Assembly: GCA_916610825.1 (NCBI GenBank)
Contig: OU744446.1
Coordinates: forward strand, 21,895,223 to 21,959,222
Direction of reading: 5' to 3'
Origin: Haliclystus octoradiatus
Taxonomy: Eukaryota > Cnidaria > Staurozoa > Stauromedusae > Haliclystidae
DNA: 64,000 nt
The notes under the pieces are model-generated. The model did no database searches, was not told where the DNA came from, and saw only the letters and a program-made list of their open reading frames with translations. Below, piece after piece: positions 1 to 11,545 of the stretch. Each line of letters begins with the position of its first letter. The first letter of the stretch is position 1. Position numbers and translations under genes: made by a program.

Positions 1-11
1 CATTTTGAGCT

Positions 12-1260
12 GTTTATGTAAAATTCGAATTCCCTTGGGAATTAAGCATTGTTTTTGTCATTTTGAGCTGATTTTGTAAAATTCGAATTCCCTTGGGAAA
101 TAAGCATTGTTTTAAGTCATTTTGAGCTGTTTTTGTAAAATTCGAATTCCCTTGGGAACTGGGCATTGTTTTTGGTTTTGGTCATTTTGAGCTGTTTTTG
201 AAAAATTCAAATTCCCTTGGGAATTAAGCATTGTTTTTGGTCATTTTGAGCTGTTTTTGAAAAATTCAAATTCCCTTGGGAATTAAGCATTGTTTTAGGT
301 CATTTTGAACTGTTTTTGAAAAATTCGAATTCCCTTGGGAATTAAGCATAGTTTTAGGTCATTTTGAGCTGTTTTTGAAAAATTCGAATTCCCTTTGGAA
401 TTAAGCATTGTTTTAGGTCATTTTGAGCTGGTTTTGTAAAATTCGAATTCCCTTGGGAATTAAGCATTATTTTAAGTCATTTTGAACTGTTTTTGTAAAA
501 TTCGAATTCCCTTGGGAATTAAGCATTGTTTTAGGTCATTTTGAGCTGTTTTTTTAAAAATTCGAATTTCCTTGGGAATTAAGCATTGTTTTAGGTCATT
601 TTGAGCTGTTTTTGTAAAATTCGAATTCTTTTGGGAACTGGGCATTGTTTTTGGTCATTTTGAGCTGTTTTTGAAAAATTCAAATTCCCTTGGGAATTAA
701 GCATTGTTTTAGGTCATTTTGGGCTGTTTTTGAAAAATTCAAATTCCCTTGGGAATTAAGCATTGTTTTAGGTCATTTTGAGCTGTTTTTGAAAAATTCG
801 AATTCCCTTGGGAATTAAGCATTGTTTTAGGTCATTTTGAGCTGTTTTTGTAAAATTCGAATTCCCTTGGGAATTAAGCATTGTTTTAAGTCATTTTGAA
901 CTGTTTTTGTAAAATTCGAATTCCCTTGAGAATTAAGCATTATTTTAGGTCATTTTGAGCTGTTTTTGTGAAATTCGAATTCCCTTGAGAATTAAGCATT
1001 GTTTTAGGTCATTTTGAGCTGTTTTTGAAAAATTCGAATTTCCTTGGGAATTAAGCATTGTTTTAGGTCATTTTGAGCTGTTTTTGAAAAATTCGAATTC
1101 CCTTGGAAATTAAGCATTGTTTTAGGTCATTTTGAGCTGTTTTTGGAAAATTCGAATTCCCTTGGGAATTAAGCATTGTTTTAGGTCATTTTGAGCTGTT
1201 TTTGTAAAATTCGAATTCTCTTGGGAATTAAGCATTGTTTTAAGTCATTTTGAGCTGTTT
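12..1260 (+). repeat. HOR-like segment, homologous to 8609-9780
   Basis: Begins with the landmark monomer GCTGTTTATG at about 12, followed by GCTGATTTTG with GGGAAATAAG, then the 65-bp monomer near 163-186. It continues through GAACTG, CCCTTTGG and GCTGGTTTTG monomers to CTTGAGAATTAAGCATTATT near 925-945. The same order occurs from 8609. The offset starts at 8,597 bp and falls to 8,480 bp because two monomers are missing from the later copy. The left end of this unit may lie outside the window. Confidence 0.75.
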
Positions 1261-2410
1261 TTGTTAAATTCGAATTCCCTTGGGAATTAAGCATTGTTTT
1301 AGGTCATTTTGAGCTGTTTTTGGAAAATTCGAATTTCCTTGGGAATTAAGCATTGTTTTAGGTCATTTTGAGCTGTTTTTGTAAAATTCGAATTCCCTTG
1401 GGAACTGGGCATTGTTTTTGGTCATTTTGAGCTGTTTTTGAAAAATTCAAATTCCCTTTGGAATTAAGCATTGTTTTAGGTCATTTTGAGCTGTTTTTGT
1501 AAATTTCGAATTCCCTTGGGAATTAAGCATTGTTTTAGGTCATTTTGAGCTGTATTTGTAAAATTCGAATTCCCTTGGGAGTTAAGCATTGTTTTAGGTC
1601 ATTTTGAGCTGTTTTTGTAAAATTTGAATTCCCTTGGGAATTAAGCATTGTTTTTGTCATTTTGAGCTGATTTTGTAAAATTCGAATTCCCTTGGGAATT
1701 AAGCATTGTTTTAAGTCATTTTGAGCTGTTTTTGTAAAATTCGAATTCCTTTGGGAATTAAGCATTGTTTTAGGTCATTTTGAGCTGTTTTTGGAAAATT
1801 CGAATTCCCTTGGGAACTGGGCATTGTTTTTGGTCATTTTGAGCTGTTCTTGAAAAATTCAAATTCCCTTGGGAATTAAGCATTGTTTTAGGTCATTTTG
1901 AGCTTTTTTTGAAAAATTCAAATTCCCTTGGGAATTAAGCATTGTTTTAGGTCATTTTGAGCTGTTTTTGAAAAATTCGAATTCCCAAGGGAATTAAGCA
2001 TTGTTTTTGTCATTTTGAGCTGATTTTGTAAAATTCAAATTCCCTTGGGAATTAAGCATTGTTTTAAGTCATTTTGAGCTGTTTTTGTTAAATTTGAATT
2101 CCCTTGGGAATTAAGCATTGTTTTAGGTCATTTTGAGCTGTTTTTGAAAAATTTGAATTCCCTTGGGAATTAAGCATTGTTTTAGGTCATTTTGAGCTGT
2201 TTTTGTAAAATTCGAATTCTCTTGGGAACTGGGCATTGTTTTTGGTCATTTTGAGCTTTTTTTGAAAAATTCAAATTCCCTTGGGAATTAAGCATTGTTT
2301 TAGGTCATTTTGAGCTGTTTTTGTAAAATTCGAATTCCCTTGGGAACTGGGCATTGTTTTTGGTCATTTTGAGCTGTTTTTGAAAAATTCAAATTCCCTT
2401 GGGAATTAAG
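1260..2410 (+). repeat. Irregular 59-bp monomers without the landmark unit
   Basis: Ordinary 59-bp monomers plus rare variants: GCTGTATTTG near 1550, GAGCTGTTCTTG near 1845, GAGCTTTTTTTG near 1904 and 2258, and GGAAAATTCG forms. The same rare variants return at 10.8-13.6 kb, so this stretch is related to the 1,414-bp repeat zone. It contains the single monomer with an AA dyad centre (1980-1995). No tandem higher-order unit could be delimited by eye. Confidence 0.7.
1980..1995. repeat. Monomer core with flipped dyad centre (CCCAAGGG)
   Basis: The core reads AATTCCCAAGGGAATT instead of AATTCCCTTGGGAATT. The two sequences are exact reverse complements, so this looks like an inversion of the 16-bp dyad in place. 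Two adjacent T-to-A substitutions would give the same result. I saw no other full-length main-family monomer with this centre. Confidence 0.9.
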
Positions 2411-2892
2411 CATAGTTTTTAGTCATTTTAAGCTGTTTTTGTGAAATTCGAATTCCCTTGGGAATTAAGCATTGTTTTTGTCATTTTAAGCTGTTTTTGA
2501 AAAATTAAAATTCCCTTGGGAATTAAGCATTGTTTTAGGTCATTTTAAGCTGTTTTTGAAAAATTCAAATTCCTTTGGGAGTTAAGCATTGTTTTAGGTC
2601 ATTTTGAGCTGTTTTTGAAAAATTCGAATTCCCTTGGGAACTGGGCATTGTTTTTGGTCATTTTGAGCTGTTTTTGAAAAATTCAAATTCCCTTGGGAAT
2701 TAAGCATTGTTTTAGGTCATTTTGAGCTGTTTTTGAAAAATTCGAATTCCCTTGGGAATTAAGCATTGTTTTAGGTCATTTTGAGCTGTTTTTGAAAAAT
2801 TCGAATTCCCTTGGGAATTAAGCATTGTTTTAGGTCATTTTAAGCTGTTTTTGAAAAATTCGAATTCCCTTGGGAATTAAGCATTGTTTTTT

Positions 2893-2931
2893 CTTATTTT
2901 TCATACCCAAGGGTACAGAGTATTGTTTTTA
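2893..2931 (+). repeat. 39-bp short monomer, type 1
   Basis: Starts CTTATTTTT, then CATACCCAAGGGTACAGAG. It lacks the AGCTGTTTTTG and A-rich portion of the 59-bp monomer. First of a pair; private variant GAGTATTG downstream of the core. Confidence 0.9.
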
Positions 2932-3166
2932 GTCATTTTAAGCTGTTTTTGTTAAATTCGAATTCCCTTGGGAATTAAGCATTGTTTTTGTCATTTTGAG
3001 CTGATTTTGTAAAATTCGAATTCTCTTGGGAATTAGGCATTGTTTTTGATCGGTTTAAGCTGTTTTTGTAAAATTCGAATTCCCTTGGGAATTAAGCATT
3101 GTTTTAGGTCATTTTGAGCTGTTTTTGAAAAATTCGAATTCCCTTGGGAATTAAGCATTGTTTTTT

Positions 3167-3205
3167 CTCATTTTTCATACCCAAGGGTACAAAGCATAGT
3201 TTTTA
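3167..3205 (+). repeat. 39-bp short monomer, type 2
   Basis: Starts CTCATTTTT, then CATACCCAAGGGTACAAAG and CATAGTTTTTA. Second of the pair, 274 bp after the type 1 element. Confidence 0.9.
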
Positions 3206-3425
3206 GTCATTTTAAGCTGTTTTGTAAAATTCGAATTCCCTTGGGAATTAAGCATTGTTTTTGTCATTTTGAGCTGATTTTGTAAAATTCGAATTCTCTT
3301 GGGAATTAGGCATTGTTTTTGATCGGTTTAAGCTGTTTTTGTAAAATTCGAATTCCCTTGGGAATTAAGCATTGTTTTAGGTCATTTTGAGCTGTTTTTG
3401 AAAAATTCGAATTCCCTTGGGAATT

Positions 3426-4138
3426 AAGTATTGTTTTAGGTCATCTTGAGCTGTTTTTGAAAAATTCGAATTCCCTTGGGAATTAAGCATTGTTTTAGGT
3501 CATTTTGAGCTGTTTTTGTAAAATTCGAATTCCCTTGGGAATTAAGCATTGTTTTAAGTCATTTTGAGCTGTTTTTGTTAAATTCGAATTCCCTTGGGAA
3601 TTAAGCATTGTTTTAAGTCATTTTGAGCTGTTTTTGTAAAATTCGAATTCCCTTGGGAATTAAGCATTGTTTTATGTCATTTTGAGCTGTTTTTGAAAAA
3701 TTCAAATTCCCTTGGGAATTAAGCATTGTTTCAGGTCATTTTGAGCTGTTTTTGAAAAATTCGAATTCCCTTGAGAATTAAGCATTGTTTTAGGTCATTT
3801 TGAGCTGTTTATGTAAAATTCGAATTCCCTTGGGAATTAAGCATTGTTTTTGTCATTTTGAGCTGATTTTGTAAAATTCGAATTCCCTTGGGAATTAAGC
3901 ATTGTTTTAAGTCATTTTGAGCTGTTTTTGTAAAATTCGAATTCCCTTGGGAACTGGGCATTGTTTTTGGTTTTGGTCATTTTGAGCTGTTTTTGAAAAA
4001 TTCAAATTCCCTTGGGAATTAAGCATTGTTTTTGGTCATTTTGAGCTGTTTTTGAAAAATTCAAATTCCCTTGGGAATTATGCATTGTTTTAGGTCATTT
4101 TGAGCTGTTTTTGAAAAATTCGAATTCCCTTGGGAATT
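3426..4138 (+). repeat. 713-bp 12-monomer HOR, copy 1
   Basis: Bounded by the variant AAGTATTGTTTTAGG with TCATCTTG (3426 and again 4139). It contains the landmark GTTTATG (3807) and the 65-bp monomer. Length 713 equals ten 59-bp monomers plus one of 65 and one of 58. Confidence 0.85.
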
Positions 4139-4800
4139 AAGTATTGTTTTAGGTCATCTTGAGCTGTTTTTGAAAAATTCGAATTCCCTTGGGAATTAAG
4201 CATTGTTTTAGGTCATTTTGAGCTGTTTTTGTAAAATTCGAATTCCCTTGGGAATTAAGCATTGTTTTAAGTCATTTTGAGCTGTTTTTGTTAAATTCGA
4301 ATTCCCTTGGGAATTAAGCATTGTTTTAAGTCATTTTGAGCTGTTTTTGTAAAATTCGAATTCCCTTGGGAATTAAGCATTGTTTTATGTCATTTTGAGC
4401 TGTTTTTGAAAAATTCAAATTCCCTTGGGAATTAAGCATTGTTTCAGGTCATTTTGAGCTGTTTTTGAAAAATTCGAATTCCCTTGAGAATTAAGCATTG
4501 TTTTATGTCATTTTGAGCTGTTTATGTAAAATTCGAATTCCCTTGGGAATTAAGCATTGTTTTTGTCATTTTGAGCTGATTTTGTAAAATTCGAATTCCC
4601 TTGGGAATTAAGCATTGTTTTAAGTCATTTTGAGCTGTTTTTGTAAAATTCGAATTCCCTTGGGAACTGGGCATTGTTTTTGGTTTTGGTCATTTTGAGC
4701 TGTTTTTGAAAAATTCAAATTCCCTTGGGAATTAAGCATTGTTTTTGGTCATTTTGAGCTGTTTTTGAAAAATTCAAATTCCCTTGGGAATTAAGCATTG
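4139..4800 (+). repeat. 713-bp HOR, copy 2 (truncated)
   Basis: Matches copy 1 at a constant offset of 713 bp, with landmark GTTTATG at 4520. Near 4800-4820 it switches to GAACTG monomers typical of the 1.5-kb unit, so the copy is cut short by a recombination junction. Confidence 0.8.
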
Positions 4801-5587
4801 TTTTAGGTCATTTTGAACTGTTTTTGAAAAATTCGAATTCCCTTGGGAATTAAGCATTGTTTTAGGTCATTTTGAGCTGTTTTTGAAAAATTCGAATTAC
4901 CTTTGGAATTAAGCATTGTTTTAGGTCATTTTGAGCTGGTTTTGTAAAATTCGAATTCCCTTGGGAATTATGCATTATTTTAAGTCATTTTGAGCTGTTT
5001 TTGTAAAATTCGAATTCCCTTGGGAATTAAGCATTGTTTTAGGTCATTTTGAACTGTTTTTTTAAAAATTCGAATTTCCTTGGGAATTAAGCATTGTTTT
5101 AGGTCATTTTGAGCTGTTTTTGTAAAATTCGAATTCCCTTGGGAACTGGGCATTGTTTTTGGTCATTTTGAGCTGTTTTTGAAAAATTCAAATTCCCTTG
5201 GGAATTAAGCATTGTTTTAGTTCATTTTGGGCTGTTTTTGAAAAATTCAAATTCCCTTGGGAATTAAGCATTGTTTTAGGTCATTTTGAGCTGTTTTTGA
5301 AAAATTCGAATTCCCTTGGGAATTAAGCATTGTTTTAGGTCATTTTGAGCTGTTTTTGTAAAATTCGAATTCCCTTGGGAATTAAGCATTGTTTTAAGTC
5401 ATTTTGAGCTGTTTTTGTAAAATTCGAATTCCCTTGAGAATTAATCATTGTTTGAGGTCATTTTGAGCTGTTTTTGAAAAATTCAAATTCCCTTGGGAAT
5501 TAAGCATTGTTTCAGGTCATTTTGAGCTGTTTTTGAAAAATTCGAATTCCCTTGGGAATTAAGCATTGTTTTAGGTCATTTTGAGCT
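4800..5587 (+). repeat. Partial 1.5-kb HOR leading to the 5588 landmark
   Basis: Carries the later part of the landmark unit in order: GAACTG, ACCTTTGG, GCTGGTTTTG with GCATTATTTT, TTTTTTTAAAAATTCG with AATTTCC, AACTGGGC, GGGCTG, then the private variant TTAATCATTGTTTGAGG near 5442. Confidence 0.75.
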
Positions 5588-7068
5588 GTTTATGTAAAAT
5601 TCGAATTCCCTTGGGAATTAAGCATTGTTTTTGTCATTTTGAGCTGATTTTGTAAAATTCGAATTCCCTTGGGAAATAAGGATTGTTTTAAGTCATTTTG
5701 AGCTGTTTTTGTAAAATTCGAATTCCCTTGGGAACTGGGCATTGTTTTTGGTTTTGGTCATTTTGAGCTGTTTTTGAAATATTCAAATTCCCTTGGGAAT
5801 TAAGCATTGTTTTTGGTCATTTTGAGCTGTTTTTGAAAAATTTAAATTCCCTTGGGAATTAAGCATTGTTTTAGGTCATTTTGAACTGTTTTTGAAAAAT
5901 TCGAATTCCCTTGGGAATTAAGCATTGTTTTAGGTCATTTTGAGCTGGTTTTGTAAAATTCGAATTCCCTTGGGAATTAAGCATTATTTTAAGTCATTTT
6001 GAGCTGTTTTTGTAAAATTCGAATTCCCTTGGGAATTAAGCATTGTTTTAGGTCATTTTGAGCTGTTTTTTTAAAAATTCGAATTTCCTTGGGAATTAAG
6101 CATTGTTTTAGGTCATTTTGAGCTGTTTTTGTAAAATTTGAATTCTTTTGGGAACTGGGCATTGTTTTAGGTCATTTTGAGCTGGTTTTGTAAAATTCGA
6201 ATTCCCTTGGGAATTATGCATTATTTTAAGTCATTTTGAGCTGTTTTTGTAAAATTCGAATTCCCTTGGGAATTAAGCATTGTTTTAGGTCATTTTGAAC
6301 TGTTTTTTTAAAAATTCGAATTTCCTTGGGAATTAAGCATTGTTTTAGGTCATTTTGAGCTGTTTTTGTAAAATTCGAATTCCCTTGGGAACTGGGCATT
6401 GTTTTTGGTCATTTTGAGCTGTTTTTGAAAAATTCAAATTCCCTTGGGAATTAAGCATTGTTTTAGTTCATTTTGGGCTGTTTTTGAAAAATTCGAATTC
6501 CCTTGGGAATTAAGCATTGTTTTAGGTCATTTTGAGCTGTTTTTGAAAAATTCGAATTCCCTTGGGAATTAAGCATTGTTTTAGGTCATTTTGAGCTGTT
6601 TTTGTAAAATTCGAATTCCCTTGGGAATTAAGCATTGTTTTAAGTCATTTTGAGCTGTTTTTGTAAAATTCGAATTCCCTTGAGAATTAATCATTGTTTG
6701 AGGTCATTTTGAGCTGTTTTTGAAAAATTCAAATTCCCTTGGGAATTAAGCATTGTTTCAGGTCATTTTGAGCTGTTTTTGAAAAATTCGAATTCCCTTG
6801 GGAATTAAGCATTGTTTTAGGTCATTTTGAGCTGTTTTTGTAAAATTCGAATTCCCTTGGGAATTAAGCATTGTTTTTGTCATTTTGAGCTGTTTTTGTA
6901 AAATTCGAATTCCCTTGAGAATTAATCATTGTTTGAGGTCATTTTGAGCTGTTTTTGAAAAATTCAAATTCCCTTGGGAATTAAGCATTGTTTCAGGTCA
7001 TTTTGAGCTGTTTTTGAAAAATTCGAATTCCCTTGGGAATTAAGCATTGTTTTAGGTCATTTTGAGCT
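5588..7068 (+). repeat. 1,481-bp HOR copy (25 monomers)
   Basis: Runs from landmark GTTTATG at 5588 to the next at 7069. It includes the GGGAAATAAGG variant after GCTGATTTTG, the 65-bp monomer near 5738, and an internally rearranged middle. Near 6150-6190 an AACTGGGC monomer is joined straight to a GTTTTAGG linker and a GCTGGTTTTG monomer. TTAATCATTGTTTGAGG occurs twice (near 6683 and 6920), so the tail is partly duplicated. Confidence 0.85.
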
Positions 7069-8608
7069 GTTTATGTAAAATTCGAATTCCCTTGGGAATT
7101 AAGCATTGTTTTTTTCATTTTGAGCTGATTTTGTAAAATTCGAATTCCCTTGGGAAATAAGGATTGTTTTAAGTCATTTTGAGCTGTTTTTGTAAAATTC
7201 GAATTCCCTTGGGAACTGGGCATTGTTTTTGGTTTTGGTCATTTTGAGCTGTTTTTGAAAAATTCAAATTCCCTTGGGAATTAAGCATTGTTTTTGGTCA
7301 TTTTGAGCTGTTTTTGAAAAATTTAAATTCCCTTGGGAATTAAGCATTGTTTTAGGTCATTTTGAACTGTTTTTGAAAAATTCGAATTCCCTTGGGAATT
7401 AAGCATTGTTTTAGGTCATTTTGAGCTGTTTTTGAAAAATTCGAATTCCCTTTGGAATTAAGCATTGTTTTAGGTCATTTTGAGCTGGTTTTGTAAAATT
7501 CGAATTCCCTTGGGAATTAAGCATTATTTTAAGTCATTTTGAGCTGTTTTTGTAAAATTCGAATTCCCTTGGGAATTAAGCATTGTTTTAGGTCAATTTG
7601 AGCTGTTTTTTTAAAAATTCGAATTTCCTTGGGAATTAAGCATTGTTTTAGGTCATTTTGAGCTGTTTTTGTAAAATTTGAATTCTTTTGGGAACTGGGC
7701 ATTGTTTTTGGTCATTTTGAGCTGTTTTTGATAAATTCAAATTCCCTTGGGAATTAAGCATTGTTTTAGGTCATTTTGGGCTGTTTTTGAAAAATTCAAA
7801 TTCCCTTGGGAATTAAGCATTGTTTTAGGTCATTTTGAGCTGTTTTTGAAAAATTCGAATTCCCTTGGGAATTAAGCATTGTTTTAGGTCATTTTGAGCT
7901 GTTTTTGTAAAATTCGAATTCCCTTGGGAATTAAGCATTGTTTTAAGTCATTTTGAGCTGTTTTTGTAAAATTCGAATTCCCTTGAGAATTAATCATTAT
8001 TTTAGGTCATTTTGAGCTGTTTTTGTGAAATTCGAATTCCCTTGAGAATTAAGCATTGTTTTAGGTCATTTTGAGCTGTTTTTGAAAAATTCGAATTTCC
8101 TTGGGAATTAAGCATTGTTTTAGGTCATTTTGAGCTGTTTTTGTAAAATTCGAATTCCCTTGGGAACTGGGCATTGTTTTTGGTCATTTTGAGCTGTTTT
8201 TGAAAAATTCAAATTCCCTTGGGAATTAAGCATTGTTTTAGTTCATTTTTGGCTGTTTTTGAAAAATTCAAATTCCCTTGGGAATTAAGCATTGTTTTAG
8301 GTCATTTTGAGCTGTTTTTGAAAAATTCGAATTCCCTTGGGAATTAAGCATTGTTTTAGGTCATTTTGAGCTGTTTTTGTAAAATTCGAATTCCCTTGGG
8401 AATTAAGCATTGTTTTAAGTCATTTTGAGCTGTTTTTGTAAAATTCGAATTCCCTTGAGAATTAATCATTGTTTGAGGTCATTTTGAGCTGTTTTTGAAA
8501 AATTCAAATTCCCTTGGGAATTAAGCATTGTTTCAGGTCATTTTGAGCTGTTTTTGAAAAATTCGAATTCCCTTGGGAATTAAGCATTGTTTTAGGTCAT
8601 TTTGAGCT
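7069..8608 (+). repeat. 1,540-bp HOR copy (26 monomers), zone 1
   Basis: Landmark GTTTATG at 7069, next at 8609. It shares GGGAAATAAGG and the ATTTAAATTCCC variant with the flanking copies. An oddity is TTAATCATTATTTTA near 7985, where the neighbouring copies have TTAATCATTGTTTGAGG. Confidence 0.85.
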
Positions 8609-9780
8609 GTTTATGTAAAATTCGTATTCCCTTGGGAATTAAGCATTGTTTTTGTCATTTTGAGCTGATTTTGTAAAATTCGAATTCCCTTGGGAAATAA
8701 GGATTGTTTTAAGTCATTTTGAGCTGTTTTTGTAAAATTCGAATTCCCTTGGGAACTGGGCATTGTTTTTGGTTTTGGTCATTTTGAGCTGTTTTTGAAA
8801 AATTCAAATTCCCTTGGGAATTAAGCATTGTTTTTGGTCATTTTGAGCTGTTTTTGAAAAATTTAAATTCCCTTGGGAATTAAGCATTGTTTTAGGTCAT
8901 TTTGAACTGTTTTTGAAAAATTCGAATTCCCTTGGGAATTAAGCATTGTTTTAGGTCATTTTGAACTGTTTTTGAAAAATTCGAATTCCCTTTGGAATTA
9001 AGCATTGTTTTAGGTCATTTTGAGCTGGTTTTGTAAAATTCGAATTCCCTTGGGAATTAAGCATTATTTTAAGTCATTTTGAGCTGTTTTTGTAAAATTC
9101 GAATTCCCTTGGGAATTAAGCATTGTTTTAGGTCATTTTGAGCTGTTTTTTTTAAAAATTCGAATTTCCTTGGGAATTAAGCATTGTTTTAGGTCATTTT
9201 GAGCTGTTTTTGTAAAATTTGAATTCTTTTGGGAACTGGGCATTGTTTTTGGTCATTTTGAGCTGTTTTTGAAAAATTCAAATTCCCTTGGGAATTAAGC
9301 ATTGTTTGAGGTCATTTTGAGCTGTTTTTGTAAAATTCGAATTCCCTTGGGAATTAAGCATTGTTTTAAGTCATTTTGAGCTGTTTTTGTAAAATTCGAA
9401 TTCCCTTGAGAATTAAGCATTATTTTAGGTCATTTTGAGCTGTTTTTGTGAAATTCGAATTCCCTTGAGAATTAAGCATTGTTTTAGGTCATTTTGAGCT
9501 GTTTTTGAAAAATTCGAATTTCCTTGGGAATTAAGCATTGTTTTAGGTCATTTTGAGCTGTTTTTGAAAAATTCGAATTCCCTTGGGAATTAAGCATTGT
9601 TTTAGGTCATTTTGAGCTGTTTTTGAAAAATTCGAATTCCCTTGGGAATTAAGCATTGTTTTAGGTCATTTTGAGCTGTTTTTGTAAAATTCGAATTCTC
9701 TTGGGAATTAAGCATTGTTTTAAGTCATTTTGAGCTGTTTTTGTGAAATTCGAATTCCCTTGGGAATTAAGCATTGTTTT
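8609..9780 (+). repeat. Partial HOR copy ending at the zone 1/2 change
   Basis: Starts with the landmark at 8609 (one substitution gives TTCGTATTCCC near 8632). It follows the unit to AATTCTTTTGGGAACTGGGC, then jumps near 9301 (GCATTGTTTGAGG) past several monomers to CTTGAGAATTAAGCATTATT. The order matches 12-1260, with two monomers missing. Confidence 0.75.
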
Positions 9781-10131
9781 AGGTCATTTTGAGCTGTTTT
9801 TGAAAAATTCGAATTCCCTTGGGTATTAAGCATTGTTTTAGGTCATTTTGAGCTGTTTTTGTAAAATTCGAATTCCCTTGGGAATTAAGCATTGTTTTTG
9901 TCATTTTGAGCTGATTTTGTAAAATTCGAATTCCCTTGGGAATTAAGCATTGTTTCAAGTCATTTTGAGCTGTTTTTGTAAAATTCGAATTCCCTTGGGA
10001 ATTAAGCATTGTTTTAGGACATTTTGAGCTGTTTTTGAAAAATTCGAATTCCCTTGGGAATTAAGCATTGTTTTAGGTCATTTTGAGCTGTTTTTGAAAA
10101 ATTCGAATTCCCTTGGGAATAAAGCATTGTT
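9780..10131 (+). repeat. 59-bp monomers with GGGTATTAAGC variant
   Basis: Carries GGGTATTAAGC (near 9822) and GTTTCAAGTC (near 9954). The same pair recurs only near 56507/56629, 58627/58757 and 59760/59890, so this block is related to the far edge of the main array 47 kb away. Confidence 0.75.
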
Positions 10132-11545
10132 TTAGGTCATCTTGAGCTGTTTTTGAAAAATTCGAATTCCCTTGGGAATTAAGCATTGTTTTAGGTCATT
10201 TTGAGATGTTTTTGTAAAATTCGAATTCCCTTGGGAATTAAGCATTGTTTTTGTTATTTTGAGCTGATTTTGTAAAATTCGAATTCCCTTGGGAATTAAG
10301 CATTGTTTTAAGTCATTTTGAGCTGTTTTTGTAAAATTCGAATTCCCTTGGGAATTAAGCATTATTTTATGTCATTTTGAGCTGTTTTTGAAAAATTCAA
10401 ATTCCCTTGGGAATTAAGCATTGTTTTAGGTCATTTTGAGCTGTTTTTGAAAAATTCGAATTCCCTTGGGAATTAAGCATTGTTTTAGGTCATTTTGAGC
10501 TGTTTTTGTAAAATTCGAATTCCCTTGGGAATTAAGCATTGTTTTAAGTCATTTTGAGCTGTTTTTGTAAAATTCGAATTCCCTTGGGAATTAAGCATTG
10601 TTTTAGGTCATTTTGAGCTGTTTTTGTAAAATTCAAATTCCCTTGGGAATTAAGCATTGTTTTAGGTCATTTTGAGCTGTTTTTGAAAAATTCAAATTCC
10701 CTTGGGAATTAAGCATTGTTTTAGGTCATTTTGAGCTGTTTTTGAAAAATTCAAATTCCCTTGGGAATTAAGCATTGTTTTAGGTCATTTTGAGCTGTTT
10801 TTGTAAATTTCGAATTCCCTTGGGAATTAAGCATTGTTTTAGGTCATTTTGAGCTGTATTTGTAAAATTCGAATTCCCTTGGGAATTAAGCATTGTTTTA
10901 GGTCATTTTGAGCTGTTTTTGTAAAATTCGAATTCCCTTGGGAACTGGGCATTGTTTTTGGTCATTTTGAGCTGTTCTTGAAAAATTCAAATTCCCTTGG
11001 GAATTAAGCATTGTTTTAGGTCATTTTGAGCTTTTTTTCAAAAATTCAAATTCCCTTGGGAATTAAGCATTGTTTTAGGTCATTTTGAGCTGTTTTTGAA
11101 AAATTCGAATTCCCTTGGGAATTAAGCATTGTTTTAGGTCATTTTGAGCTGTTTTTGTAAAATTTGAATTCCCTTGGGAATTAAGCATTGTTTTTGTCAT
11201 TTTGAGCTGATTTTGTAAAATTCAAATTCCCTTGGGAATTAAGCATTGTTTTAAGTCATTTTGAGCTGTTTTTGTAAAATTCGAATTCCCTTGGGAATTA
11301 AGCATTGTTTTAGGTCATTTTGAGCTGTTTTTGAAAAATTTGAATTCCCTTGGGAATTAAGCATTGTTTTAGGTCATTTTGAGCTGTTTTTGTAAAATTC
11401 GAATTCCCTTGGGAACTGGGCATTGTTTTTGGTCATTTTGAGCTGTTTTTGAAAAATTCAAATTCCCTTGGGAATTAAGCATTGTTTTAGGTCATTTTGA
11501 GCTGTTTTTGAAAAATTCAAATTCCCTTGGGAATTAAGCATTGTT
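10132..11545 (+). repeat. 1,414-bp HOR, copy 1 (24 monomers)
   Basis: Second type of HOR: 24 monomers, two of them 58 bp, with no 65-bp monomer and no GTTTATG landmark. Diagnostic monomers in order include linker GTTTTTGTTATTTT, TAAATTTCG, GCTGTATTTG (10856), AACTGGGC, GAGCTGTTCTTG and GAGCTTTTTTTC. Confidence 0.85.

Larger units (their letters stand above)
2410..3425 (+). repeat. Cassette A with two 39-bp short monomers (copy 1)
   Basis: Ordered block: a GCATAGTTTTTAGTC monomer, AAGCTG monomers, a monomer ending in GGAGTTAAGC, an AACTGGGC monomer, then two 39-bp short monomers 274 bp apart. Each short monomer is followed by a monomer with linker GATCGGTTTAAGCTG (near 3049 and 3330). The same block occurs near 14780-15800 and 27605-28640. 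In this copy the second short monomer is preceded by TTAAGCATTG rather than TTAAACATTG. Confidence 0.8.
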
